A stretch of 64,000 bases of DNA, taken from assembly GCA_023213315.1 (NCBI GenBank), contig JAKCPI010011664.1:1-64000 (forward strand). The letters are read 5' to 3'. The position numbers and the translations under genes are program-made. Shown one piece after another: positions 54,061 through 64,000 of the stretch. Origin of the DNA: Euborellia annulipes. Its lineage: Eukaryota; Arthropoda; Insecta; Dermaptera; Anisolabididae. Position 1 is the first letter of the stretch. Each line of letters opens with the position of its first letter. The notes below the pieces were generated by a model that was not told the origin of the DNA, searched no databases, and saw only the letters and a list, made by a program, of their open reading frames with translations.

Positions 54061-56606
54061 ATCTTTTACTATTAAACGAGCAATGTACTGTTTATTTGTT
54101 TGTTTGTAAGCACGATCAGTTCTCGTAAACGGCTCTAACAATTGTTGTTTTTTTCAAATTTTAAATATTTACTAATTTCAGTAGGCCTACCAATAAGAAA
54201 TTGCGCTAGATCTCATCTTTGGGAGAATTCGGGTACTAGTACTTTATTGATGTACAGTGGGGGATTTTCTCCCCCCCTTTTTTGTTTTTTTTTTTAATTG
54301 GGGGAAAAGGGGCCTGTACCTTTTAGTTTTTCCAATTTTCTCAATCTTCCCTTTGACGATTTCTTTCAAATTTTAAATATATACTATTTCTGGTAATTAA
54401 TAAAACCTTTGAAACAAATAACCTAGGTGTTTTGATAGAATTTCTGATGTATTTTAGTTTTTCAGTTAACAAAAAAAAAAAAAAAAAAAAAAAAAACCTG
54501 TTCCAGCACGGTTATCTCGGAATATACATATATACCTATACACATATATATATACCTTGATCGTTAATAGTCTATATGGCCTAAGAAGCCGAAAAGACTT
54601 TAAAAACATTTTTTTCCTTTTTTGTTATTTTATTTTGCCTAAAGGGTTGAGAAACTCTAATATAATAATCTAAACAGAGATAGGCCTATATTTCCCTTTT
54701 TACTCTAAAATTTAAAATTATCTTAAATGTTTAAATTTCTCTATAATTTGTTTTCTGGACTTAATCACTTTGATCTCTAACCCACTCATTTATTAAAAAA
54801 AAAAAAATATATAAAATTAATTCTTAACAAGTTATTAATTTTTTCTCAAAAGGGATTTGTATTAAAAGACTTATCCTTCTTCCGACAAGAGTTTTAAAGA
54901 CGTGACGTCGATGTAATCTTAACAGGTTTTTACAGGGGGGGGAAGGCTATCGATGTTTTGTAGCTGTCAGGTGGCTTCCTCAGATTTATAAAAAAAAAAA
55001 AACTTCCTCCGAACAAATCCCATCAACTTAAACATTTTAAAATGTTACCTCCTAAAATTTATGTGACAAATATTCATCTTTTCACTTTTAGAAGAAAGTA
55101 AATATACATAAATAAAGAAGGCTTTTATTTTATAATATCGTTAAGTAGACATTCTATTAGCAAGCAAGCTATAAAATCAAATAAATTTATTACAAATTTC
55201 ATACGTTCCTGGCATTTAGTTATGAATTTATTTAAAAAATTAAATTTGTCATAAAATTAAATCGTCTATTATATCCATAATGAAATGTATAAATAATCAA
55301 ATATTTTTACATTAAATATTGATAAATATAAATTAGTGGTAAAATAAAGGATTATCACCCTTTTAAGATTTAATATAAAACGCGTATTATCTTTCTGAAT
55401 AAAATCTTATCAATTATTGTGAAGTTTATTTTACCTTTTCTATCTTTGGAAATGTTGCCATGTATTTTTCTGCCCTTTATTATTTATGGGCCCTTATTCT
55501 TCTTCTTAATATATCAAATTTTTAATAATAATTCACTTTGATAATAGTCAAATTGAAGTTAGTCAATTCTATAGATTAGTAAGGCCAATTTGAGGCCTTT
55601 GGCTCAATTTTGACCAATTTTCAAGGAGGGACGAAGGGAAAACTTTACTCTGGGTTAAAGCACCATCCCTCTCCCCTTGTATCAAACTTTTTGTCGATTT
55701 GATGAAATTAATTATTTTAAAGATGGAGAAATTATAATGAATGGCCGCCTTCAGATATTTACAGTATCTGAATCCATATAATTGGAAATGTTAATGTATA
55801 ATAGTTTTTTTTTTTTCTTTTTGGAAAGGTTACCAAAAATCTATTTATTTACCCGGTAAACTAGGCTAAGTTCTTCAATTTTATTTAAAATTTTTTTTTC
55901 GACCTAAAAACGTTTTCATCATTTGTTTTCAATCTCTCTAATTTTCTTTAACCATATTATATTTGGTAAAAGAAAATTTTTTTTTTCTTTATTGATTACT
56001 AAAATTTACAAAGATATATCAAGTCATCATCTATAGTAAATTTTTATTTTATTTTTGTAATATTTAAATTAATTAGCAGCTCAAACGTCTTTATTATAGA
56101 CTCAATTATTAGCTACATATTGCCCTATATCATGTTATCGTAATCTCAAAATATAAAGAGAATTTATTATATAAATCTAAATTATGCAAATTATCAAAAG
56201 AAGAAAAAAATTTCAAAAGATATTTTAAAGTATTTCGAGATTATTCATCTTAGGAAAAAAAAAGTGAAATAAAGATCTTTTCAATTTAGAGAAGAAAGAC
56301 TTCATTCCAAATTATTTCATCACTCTGAAAAGTGATTCCTGGATGATCTAACATTCCCAAGAATGCCATTATTATTCAAGTTTGTTTATTATAGGCTCTT
56401 GAAAATGTATAAAGGCATTTAAAAAGTGAACGATAACGAAAAATACAGACGAGACGTTCTAAGCATCTGTTCTATCCATTTAACGAAGATTTCTAACTGT
56501 TGATTCTTTTAAAAAGATATTCCGTTTAAAGAAATTATTAATCACTTGTCTATATATTATATTTTGTTCTTGAAATTCAGGAAAATTACAGCATTTTATT
56601 TCAAAT
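54061..56606. other. AT-rich stretch, no gene seen
   Basis: About 2.5 kb. 54250-54330 is a C/T/G-run anomaly (CCCCCCCTTTTTTG, GGGGGAAAAGGGG). An A24 run starts at 54473. TATATGGCCTAAGAAGCCGAAAAG near 54570 is a SINE-tail scrap. GGGGGGGGAAGGC near 54936. No gene. Confidence 0.45.
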
Positions 56607-56842
56607 TATTTATTGATTGAGACTACTACCAAATGAGAAAATGCAGCTCTATGCAGACTTTATATATAGAGATTTTATTTGTACAGCTGACGTTTCGGTT
56701 CTAACATAGCTTATGGTTACCATCTAGTTTGATCCAGCAGAGAACCGAAACGTCAGCTGTACAATTAAAATAAATATATAAAGAAAAAAATAGAGCTGCA
56801 TTTTCTCATTTGGTAGTAGGCTACTCTCAATCAATAAATATT
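56607..56842. mobile_element. Inverted-repeat element with decayed hammerhead
   Basis: TTTATTGATTGAGA, CTACTACCAAATGAGAAAAT and GCAGCTCTA are mirrored at the right (TAGAGCTGC, ATTTTCTCATTTGGTAGTAG, TCTCAATCAATAAA). Inside, both arms carry GACGTTTCGGTTCT or its mirror AGAACCGAAACGTCAGCTGTAC, the 3' half of the hammerhead, but no CUGANGA core remains. Confidence 0.6.
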
Positions 56843-56885
56843 ACCTGGTACATCACAGCGATACACAACATTTAATTCAAATTTC

Positions 56886-56942
56886 ATTTTTACTTTACCT
56901 TACCTCTATATATGTTAATATTTATAGAGAGAAAGTATTTAA
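56886..56942 (+). mobile_element. Hairpin-ended repeat, family 2, small-hairpin scrap
   Basis: TTTTTACTTTACCTTACC, TATATATGTTAATATTTATA, GAGAGAAAGTATTT only. Confidence 0.5.
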
Positions 56943-57057
56943 TTATAAATTACCATAGTTCCAATAATTACACTAATTGAGACCATACATAGGCTATTCT
57001 ACTTGTTAAAACATCTTCCTATAGACAAACACTGATAAATTTACCATATAGAATTAA

Positions 57058-57429
57058 GGTGCGCGTCTCGAAAAACCGTTAGGACACGATTGACTATCGA
57101 GTTACTCTAGGCGGCAAGAGATGGCGTTAGTTTTTCCCATATGAATACAAGGGATTTATTCCATTTCATTTGAAAGATTCTAGCTAATTAATTAAGGGTA
57201 AAAAATTAATTATTTTTTAACACAATGATTACTAATTTAATTATCTATAAGTTATAGAGCGAATTTTTTAAAAATATCTTTTATTTAATGCGATTAATCT
57301 AAAAAAAAAATTTATTTTTTCGAAAATCAAAAAAAGGGCTTCTATAAGTTGTAGACATTTTAAATAGCTTTAATTTAAAAAAAAAATTGAGGTCGATAGC
57401 TTCAAAATTAGCACCCCGAGACGCGCACC
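57058..57429 (-). mobile_element. TTAA MITE family 1, copy e (inverted, intact ends)
   Basis: It lies between TTAA (57054-57057) and TTAA (57430-57433). Relative to copies b and d it is reversed: GGTGCGCGTCTCG now leads into AAAAACCGTTAGGACACG, and AGCACCCCGAGACGCGCACC closes it. 372 bp; a short internal deletion removes the GGGAGATTCCAGCGGCC segment. Confidence 0.85.
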
Positions 57430-57433
57430 TTAA

Positions 57434-58034
57434 TATAGATAAATATTACTACTATTGTATTTTTATTTTTATTAGAATATTATTATTATTTTTTAAAACT
57501 ATTTAATGATAAAGATATGAGCTACATATCTTTTAATCTAACTTACTATAAAAGATTTTATTTTAAAAACTATCATTAAAACTTGTTAATATCACACATT
57601 GAAATCACGTATAAAATTTTTTAATTTTTATGTTTTTAAATTTCAAAATAATTTAATCCTTTTTTTTTAAGTTTTCTTGCTTCATTAATATCCCATCAAC
57701 TAAAAAGTTATTGCTTCACCAAACATGGATCTTATTACAATTCCCGAATGGCTGCTTAGATCTAAGCAATAAAATTTAAAATTTTTATAATTATCTCAAA
57801 GGCAAATTAAAACTTAATTATATAAGCAATAAATTAAAAACATAATCCTCAAATTTTTAATCAATTTTATAGCGCTCTAATTTAACTACCAGTTTTATTT
57901 TGTTTTAAGGGTAATGAATATATTTATATATATATAAAAAAAAAAAAGTAATACTTGATCTATGGGGTGAAAACGCAGTAAAAAAACGATTTCCATATAA
58001 CATTTACACTTAGACACCACCAGTATTTTTTAAA
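57434..58034. other. AT-rich stretch, no gene seen
   Basis: Nothing recognised. Confidence 0.45.
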
Positions 58035-58036
58035 TA

Positions 58037-58296
58037 CAGTAGAACCTCACTTAACGAGCACCTCTCATAACGAGTTAAACAAATTGTAAAAGAATGACTC
58101 GCTTAACGAGCCACGTTTCGCATAGCGAGTTCAAAACATGGAATTTTCTTTGAATAAGTTTTTTTTTTTTTTAATATGGAACACATTATCATATTTTCTA
58201 TTAATTTATATGAGAAAAATTGTTTCGTATAAAGAGTTTTTCGCTTTACTAGTTTGATTCCAAAACGAATTATGCTCGTTAAGCGAGATTCCACTG
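58037..58296. mobile_element. pogo/Tigger-like MITE
   Basis: TA (58035-58036 and 58297-58298) flanks CAGTAGAACCTCACTTAACG and, reversed, CAGTGGAATCTCGCTTAACG; 19 of 22 terminal bases agree. CAGT-GAA-CTC-TTAACGAG ends are typical of pogo/Tigger elements (family knowledge). The motif TAACGAG recurs inside. 260 bp; no transposase. The minus ORF 58103-58294 is not a gene. Confidence 0.75.
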
Positions 58297-58767
58297 TATT
58301 ATATTTTTATTTCCAAGCTTATTTTCTTTTGCTATATGATAAAGCCGAGTTAACATCGTTAATCTCTTGATAAATGGATCCCACTTAATGAGATGAGAGA
58401 ATGACACCCATCACCATCACCCAATAGGGTCATTTTTAGATGCTGACCCGCATTGTGCTTGGTCTCAGCATGATCGTTAAGTCTATCTCAGTCAAACTGA
58501 TGTGATTCTTGCACGCATTGCGGAAATGATCCATTACTCGCCATCAGCTAGAAACAAGGAACAAATCTCATTTTGTTGTCAAATACTATTGTCTCGTATT
58601 GCACACACCTTTAATTTACTCAGTCACGGAAATTACAAGAAAGTAGATCTACTTAAACCACAAAAGAAAATTGTTCATTTCAAGTTCATCATCCACCCTT
58701 TAGAAATTAAATTTACCAATTCTAAAAAGCTGTCTTTAGTTTTTTTTTAAATTAATCAATTCCCGAA
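58297..58767. other. Less AT-rich stretch, unidentified
   Basis: A frame at 58502-58750 (MILARIAEMIHYSPSARN...) runs 82 codons with mixed codon use in its first third, but no domain or splice sites convince me. Confidence 0.3.
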
Positions 58768-59023
58768 CTAATTTTTATTTTCTCTTACCTATATATGTTA
58801 ATATATATAGAGAGAAAGTATTGAATTCATGTCAAAATATCGATGTCGAGATTTTGATGGAAATACCCGTTTTGAGGTCCCCTGAATCCAAAAAAGTGGT
58901 TTTCGAGACACGGTCTGTCTGTCTGTCGTGTGTGTGTGTGTGTGTTCAATTTTAAGCATGAAGGAATTGAGCTACGAGGCTGAAATTTTATATTTAAGTT
59001 AAACACAAAAAATATGGTGTGAC
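58768..59023 (+). mobile_element. Hairpin-ended repeat, family 2, internally deleted
   Basis: TTTTATTTTCTCTTACC, GAGAGAAAGTATTGAATTC, TATCGATGTCGAGATTTTG, ACGGTCTGTCTGTCTG, (GT)n, ATTGAGCTACGAGGCTG, then a jump to ATATGGTGTGACATG from the far hairpin. Confidence 0.7.
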
Positions 59024-61206
59024 ATGAAAATAAGTATAGTTTAAAGAGATCGAAAAATATTTTCTTGTTATTAATTAAATTCATGTAGAACTTGTTGCCT
59101 ACCTCTCAGGCGTTTTGGAAAATGTATCTTTTTTTATTTTGACAATCAGATCCATTACAATATTTATTCCTGAATGCACAATATCTACCATCTAAACCTA
59201 TGCTAAAGACAAAAAAATACATAATTTATTAACAATCTTTTCTTTGAGAATATACATAAATATGCAACGTATTATTTTCGTTTTCTAAGCCATTGCTGAA
59301 TATAAAAGACCATTTGAATTCCATTCAGATACGTAAATAGTAACTTTTTAATATTCCTTTTGTCGCCTCTATTCTATTCAAATTCTACTAAAAAACTGAA
59401 TAACGGGAAATAATCCAGGTTCACTTTTGGTCCTGTAGAAAAATAATTTAGTAAAATATACAAAAAGTTAATGGCTTGGGTGGGTCATCTATCTAATGTG
59501 TTTATTTTAAAGCGAAAGTCAAGCTTTTTCTTAATTTTGTGTCAGTATATTAACACATTAATTCCCCCCTCCCCTTTTGCTTTCAAAAGTCAGTTTTATT
59601 TTTGGTTAAAATCAATTAATCGAAGGCTAAAATGTTAAAATAATTAATTTTAATTAAATTATAAACGTATGTTGATTGAAGCCATCAAACATATGCCGAT
59701 TTTAATTTAATTAAACTTACTACTATTTTAATTTCTAAAAAAAATAACATGTTATTAATAGTATAACAAAAAAATATTTTAACATTTATTTAGGTATAAA
59801 CTGAATAAATGGGTCATTTAGTTAATTAATTGGGGGTTGTTTTAAACAGGGGGTAGTTTAAAAAAAAATCTACATTTTATTTCACAATCAATTTGTGTTA
59901 ATTCTGAATAACCTTTTTTAATGGAGGTATCGATGAAAATGCTCTAAAATATAATTTAAATTATAAAAAAAAATTGAAGCAAATAAATTTTTTTATTCAT
60001 AACTAAATTAGATTTTTATTTAAATTCAGGCATTTCCGGTGGCGCCAATAAAAGATGCTTTTATCCGAAGAAATTATCAGATCAATTTCATGTAAAAACA
60101 GATATAATGAATTCTTTTCATTTTTAGTCTTTATCCAGATTCGCTTCGTTGCAAAAGAATAATGTCTTAGTGACAAGCAAGGAAATTTAATAAAAGTTAA
60201 AAAAAAAAAAAAACAAAAAAAAACTGATAAATTTATTAACTTTATAGTCTATCATATTCGAAATCTTAAAAAAAAATTCCCTCTCTTTCTAAGAATAAAT
60301 GTATTCATATTTATTGAAATGATAAGAATAGCTAGATAACAGATAAAACGTTTCATTTATTTATTATTTAAAAATAAGTTTCGATCGTGATAAAATCTGC
60401 GTTAAAAGTGTAATAAAAATTATATTTACTTTATAATTTGAATTAAGTAAATATTTTAAATTTAATTCAAATATTAGTGAATCAATTAAACATCTTTAAT
60501 TCAAACATTAAAATCATTTAAATATTTTATATTTTTTTTTATGTTTAAATCTTCAATCCTCCTTATTTAATTGAGTAGAAGAAAATGATTTGGGCGTTTC
60601 TGATTATAAATAAAGTCAGCATTAATTAATTAATTAGCATATTTAGAGTTGAGATTGAAGATAAAAATTTGTTTCTTGTTTAAAAAGAACAACCAAAAAT
60701 TTGATATTTTGTGAGATATTTTTTTTCTTAAAATTAAAACAACTCGTGTTAATATAATAGGAAATTTTTTTTAAAATTTGTTTGCCAAATTTCTTGATTT
60801 GATTATTATTATTTATTTATTCTCCCCCCCCCACGGAAGTAAGCATCTTCCATTGTCATTTGAACAAGTGATACCAAACCCATGTTATTTTCTTTTCTTT
60901 TGTGTTTAAATTAGCTTTTAGTACAATAACTCTTACAATTTCGATTCAGATGGCTAATTATATGACTGAGAACAAAATCAATCACTTCTATCATGACTTT
61001 TGGATTATTCAAATAACCATTCTAACTTGGAAATTTGCAAGCAGAAAATTGCTAATTTCCTTTTGTAAATAAAACTCTTCCAGCAATTAAATATTAATAA
61101 TAAATAAATTAATGTTTTTTTTTTTTTTGTAAGATATATTGTAAAAAGAGGGGCCTGATTGACCGAGGTCAAGGGCCGAAAAAAAAATGAAAAAAAAAAA
61201 AAAAAA

Positions 61207-61241
<35 letters not shown>

Positions 61242-61835
61242 TTTTTTTTCAAAATACTCATTAAGGGTAAATTTCTTTCAAATTTCGATAACATATACAA
61301 TTTATATGTTCGCCTTGGTTTATTTTTGAATGAATTTATGTGACATCAAAATTTTAGTAGGCCTATTACAAAATTTTTCAAGCAAAAAAATTAGAATTTC
61401 CAGATTTGAAAATTAATAGTTGAGCCTTTAGGCATGGGGAAGTTTGTTTTTTTTTTAAACCCTTTTCGGCTATTGAGGCCATTTAGGGGTTTGACTTTAT
61501 TATATAAATTTTTACAATATAATATATCGATGACTACCTGGGGACGTTTCACACTATGATTGCTCGGGGTCACCAGAGAGGGAGGTTAGAGGTTAATTTT
61601 TCGGTTTGTTAGAAATATCTCTTGTTTCAGCTCAAAGGAATCTTATATAGCTACTAAAAGGAACCAAATTTAAATGTTCTATAAAATTGGTTTTATCTTT
61701 TTCTAGGTTTAATGGCAGAAGAGGGAGGGGGGAGGGTTGAAAAGGCAGAAAATCTTCCATTTTATTGGATTTTTGACCTCTTTTCCTGAACTAGTACTAC
61801 TCAATAAATTTTTTTATGAAATAACAAATAATAAC
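59024..61835. other. AT-rich stretch, no gene seen
   Basis: About 2.8 kb. An (AAT)n microsatellite at about 61207-61235 follows an A run. A SINE-B-tail-like TTTTCGGCTATTGAGGCCAT lies near 61463 (minus). No credible ORF. Confidence 0.45.
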
Positions 61836-62118
61836 CCGAGTAAAAATGATTAAAAATGATCGAGGGATACACAAGCACACAGCAGGTTTGCATAGTGAAC
61901 CTTGAGGGACACACAGGGATACACACGCCCGCACCAGGGACACTTCACATTAGGTCGAAAGTAACCAGAAGAAAAATCTGTGTTCCTGGTGCGGGCGTGT
62001 GTATCCCTGTGTGTCCCTGGTTTGAACGTGTATATCCTTGTGTATCCCTCAAGGTTCGCTATGCAAACCTGCTGCGGGCGTATGTATCTCTCGATCATTT
62101 TTAATCATTTTTACTCGG
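61836..62118. mobile_element. Foldback palindrome family, copy 2
   Basis: The complete arms CCGAGTAAAAATGATTAAAA, ATGATCGAGGGATACACA ... and the mirror TGATCATTTTTAATCATTTT, TACTCGG bracket modules of GGGACACACAGGGATACACA and CACGCCCGCACCAGGGACAC in opposite orientations. The unpaired centre contains GTCGAAAGTAACCAGAAGAA, as in copy 1 at 7553. Parallel 82-codon ORFs on both strands are products of the palindrome, with their matching ends as the giveaway. 283 bp. Confidence 0.75.
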
Positions 62119-63007
62119 CAAAAATTTTTAAAATTGCTAATACCTTTATGCATTATTCATACATTTCCTATATTCACCTATTAGACATAATTTTTTATTG
62201 CATTTATTCAAATTTTTTTATCTTATTTTAAATTAAATAATAAACTACTTTAATATATAGGTATCATTAATTATTGAAAACTTGCTCGCTTAGAACCACT
62301 TCAAAAAAAAAAAAAAATCAAAAATTGTATAAGCACTTGAAGTGGAAAATTAAAATGATCATTTTTTCATAAATACTAAAATCTATTAGAGATTTAAATA
62401 CAAATTCATGCTCTGTTTCTTAAATATAATTAGGATGATCTATTCTAAAAGTAATTTTAATGTAATCCTCTGAATGAAGGGAGATTTTCATTTCTCTGTT
62501 GATGTATTGAAATCCGATTCGCGATGCCACTTGACAGTCAATTTGAAGCATGCGAGTCGATGGAGCAACAAGCATTTTGATCCAGAGACGACAAAAAAAT
62601 CTCTCTGATTTTTTTTTCTACTATTTAAATTCATAAAAAGCCCTTTAGATAAATTCAAGTTATTTATATTAATAAACTATGATAGACATTCTCAGACCGA
62701 TATATTTTTTTTTTTTTATCGAAATGACATATGAAACCGTTCCATGCTTCATTCTAATTATCTGATATATGATATAATTATTTTTTAATACTCGTATATA
62801 GGAGAGATTGAGAAGGAATGTCCAGAATTATTACAAAAAAGATTAATCATTTGTTTGCTTCCCTATTTGTTAGGGGTTGATAATAAATAAAGAAATATTT
62901 ATACTAGGGAAAGTGGTGTAGGTTTTCCGTGAAACATATTTATAAGTAAAATTATTTAGGATATGTGAGGTTTCACTAAGTAATAAATGAAAGAAATATT
63001 TAATTTC
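62119..63007. other. AT-rich stretch, no gene seen
   Basis: A less AT-rich patch at 62505-62600 is unidentified. Confidence 0.45.
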
Positions 63008-63008
63008 T

Positions 63009-63050
63009 AACTCGATATATTTCGGGCTATTAACCCATCTTCAGGAGTAC
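63009..63050 (-). ncRNA. Hammerhead ribozyme, complete core
   Basis: Minus strand: stem I side GUACUC; CUGAAGA; U; stem II GGGU/GCCC around UAAUA; GAAA; UAUAUC; stem I side GAGUUAG. ACUC/GAGU gives four perfect stem I pairs. The cleavage triplet is AUC. AUAUAU before the site is self-complementary, again a dimer-type stem III. Confidence 0.65.
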
Positions 63051-63063
63051 ATGTGACTGAGCG

Positions 63064-63159
63064 AATAAAAGAGAGTAGATACTACCAGGCAGGCTTAGAT
63101 AGGAGTGGGGGAAGAGTTCCACTCCTATCTATGCCTGGTAGCATCTATTCTCTTTTATT
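63064..63159. mobile_element. Hairpin next to the 63.0-kb hammerhead
   Basis: AATAAAAGAGAGTAGATACT, ACCAGGCAGGCTTAGATAGG, AGTGG is mirrored by CCACTCCTATCTATGCCTGG, TAGCATCTATTCTCTTTTAT with a 4-bp slip. An A28 tract follows at 63182-63211. Hammerhead, hairpin and poly(A) together may be one retroposed unit (inference). Confidence 0.6.
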
Positions 63160-63180
63160 TATTTATTTAATATTTTTCTT

Positions 63181-63211
<31 letters not shown>

Positions 63212-63212
<1 letters not shown>

Positions 63213-63570
63213 AATTGCTTTGTATGGAAGCGTCATAAAAAATGCACAGGCTTCGAGAATAGATTCCGTCAAATGTAAAAACGTGTTGGCTCCTAATATC
63301 GGACAGTTTTGGATAAGAATGGAAAACTTTTAACTGTGAGCATTGCTCTTCAAAAGACTCACAGCACAGTATATGTTTCAAATTTTGATCTTGTAGTTTA
63401 ATTTTATACCTCTTAAAAAAAATGTTTTTTCTCAATTGCTTTCTAGATGGTTAGTCTAGTAAATAACAAAGTGTGTTGTGTTTAAAAATCAAAATGTAGT
63501 CAAAAATCATGTTGTTAGTATCCGAAAATCGGCTACTTTCCCTTAAATCCTTAAATAATATTTTAGTTGT
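63212..63570. other. AT-rich stretch, no gene seen
   Basis: Nothing recognised. Confidence 0.4.
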
Positions 63571-63676
63571 GGGATCGGTGGTCCCCGACAAACAAAGGTG
63601 TTGATCGCCCAACTGTAGCCATCAATAAAATATATTTAATAAATTTGTAAAAATGGTCTCAGCAGCTTAAATGACT
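63571..63676 (+). mobile_element. 5S-like SINE, diverged copy
   Basis: GGGATCGGTGGTCCCCGACA, AAGGTGTTGATCGCCC and TGTAGCCATCAATAAAATAT match the 8801 copy in order. The tail AAAATGGTCTCAGCAGCTTA is close to the ATGGCCTCAGATGCCG tail of SINEs B and C. Confidence 0.4.
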
Positions 63677-64000
63677 TATAATAATATTATTTTATTATTT
63701 ATTGTTAGATTTTATTTTCCCCGCTCCACTCCTGGGTCTCCCTCTTAAAGACTCGGACCACCTGCGTCGCACCCTCTCCTTTTGAAAATTAAACTCTTTT
63801 ATTCTTGTAAAAATTGCCCGGTTATGCAATTTTACATGAATAAATTATAATAGTCCTACATCTAAAGAATCGCTTCATTTAATTATAATTTTTTTTTTCA
63901 TCATCTTTCCTGTCTTGAATAACAACATAATATGTTTTAAAGATTTTATTATTTCTTGTAAGAATATAATTAGACAAATTATAATAAATATTAACTGCTC
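63677..64000. other. AT-rich end of window
   Basis: A small GC-richer patch (63718-63782, CCTCTTAAAGACTCGGACC) is unidentified. Confidence 0.4.

Noticed and set aside
61850..62104. Two parallel 82-codon ORFs on opposite strands with identical ends
   Set aside because: They are the two readings of the foldback palindrome at 61836-62118, not genes.

Overview
This is a strongly AT-rich eukaryotic (metazoan) window with almost no coding sequence. It is dominated by short non-autonomous transposons, tRNA-derived SINEs, inverted-repeat elements and poly(A)/poly(T) tracts. SINEs with Pol III A and B boxes, a TTAA-flanked MITE family, hAT-like and Tc1/pogo-like elements, a non-LTR retrotransposon tail and Penelope-type hammerhead motifs fit an invertebrate. 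An arthropod is my guess, but the sequence does not name the species.

Genes. The best coding evidence is one first exon on the + strand at about 51.25-51.66 kb. It has a GC-richer promoter and leader, a (CAA)n tract, a first ATG at 51506, 51 codons and a GT donor at 51660. Two more stretches look like untranslated first exons with GTAAGT donors: 23.5-23.87 kb (+) and 30.27-30.61 kb (-). A CRE/YY1-like GC island at 38.4-38.6 kb may be another promoter. Most of the window is probably intron or intergenic DNA around these. I could not name the gene. The only recognisable protein relics are a 47-residue Tc3/Minos-like transposase N-terminus (44253-44396) and two C-terminal pieces of one LINE (28372-28608 +, 38738-38915 -).

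Repeats, left to right. 0-13 kb: a tandem repeat, an inverted repeat carrying a hammerhead, two TTAA MITEs, SINEs, a foldback palindrome at 7.55 kb and a hammerhead inverted repeat at 10.3 kb. 13-30 kb: long hairpin-ended repeats, hAT-like G-rich elements, a 37-bp TIR element at 21.67 kb, the first UTR-like exon, a LINE tail and a double-hammerhead inverted repeat at 29.4 kb. 30-45 kb: hAT MITEs (one with an 8-bp target duplication), a 1-kb element built of nested palindromes (40538-41570), a second double-hammerhead inverted repeat (43.6 kb) and the transposase relic. 45-64 kb: further hairpin-ended repeats, a perfect 71-bp inverted repeat, the coding exon, Tc1-like and pogo-like MITEs, a second foldback palindrome (61.84 kb) and a hammerhead beside a hairpin (63.0 kb).

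The most interesting system is a set of short inverted-repeat elements whose arms fold into type I hammerhead ribozymes. Each has a CUGANGA core, stem II, GAAA, a tiny self-complementary stem III and a matching stem I. They recur at 1.1, 10.4, 29.5, 29.7, 43.6, 43.9 and 63.0 kb, with decayed relatives elsewhere. Hammerheads are known from Penelope-like retroelements. Mirror-image pairs inside 0.25-0.43-kb non-autonomous elements are less familiar.
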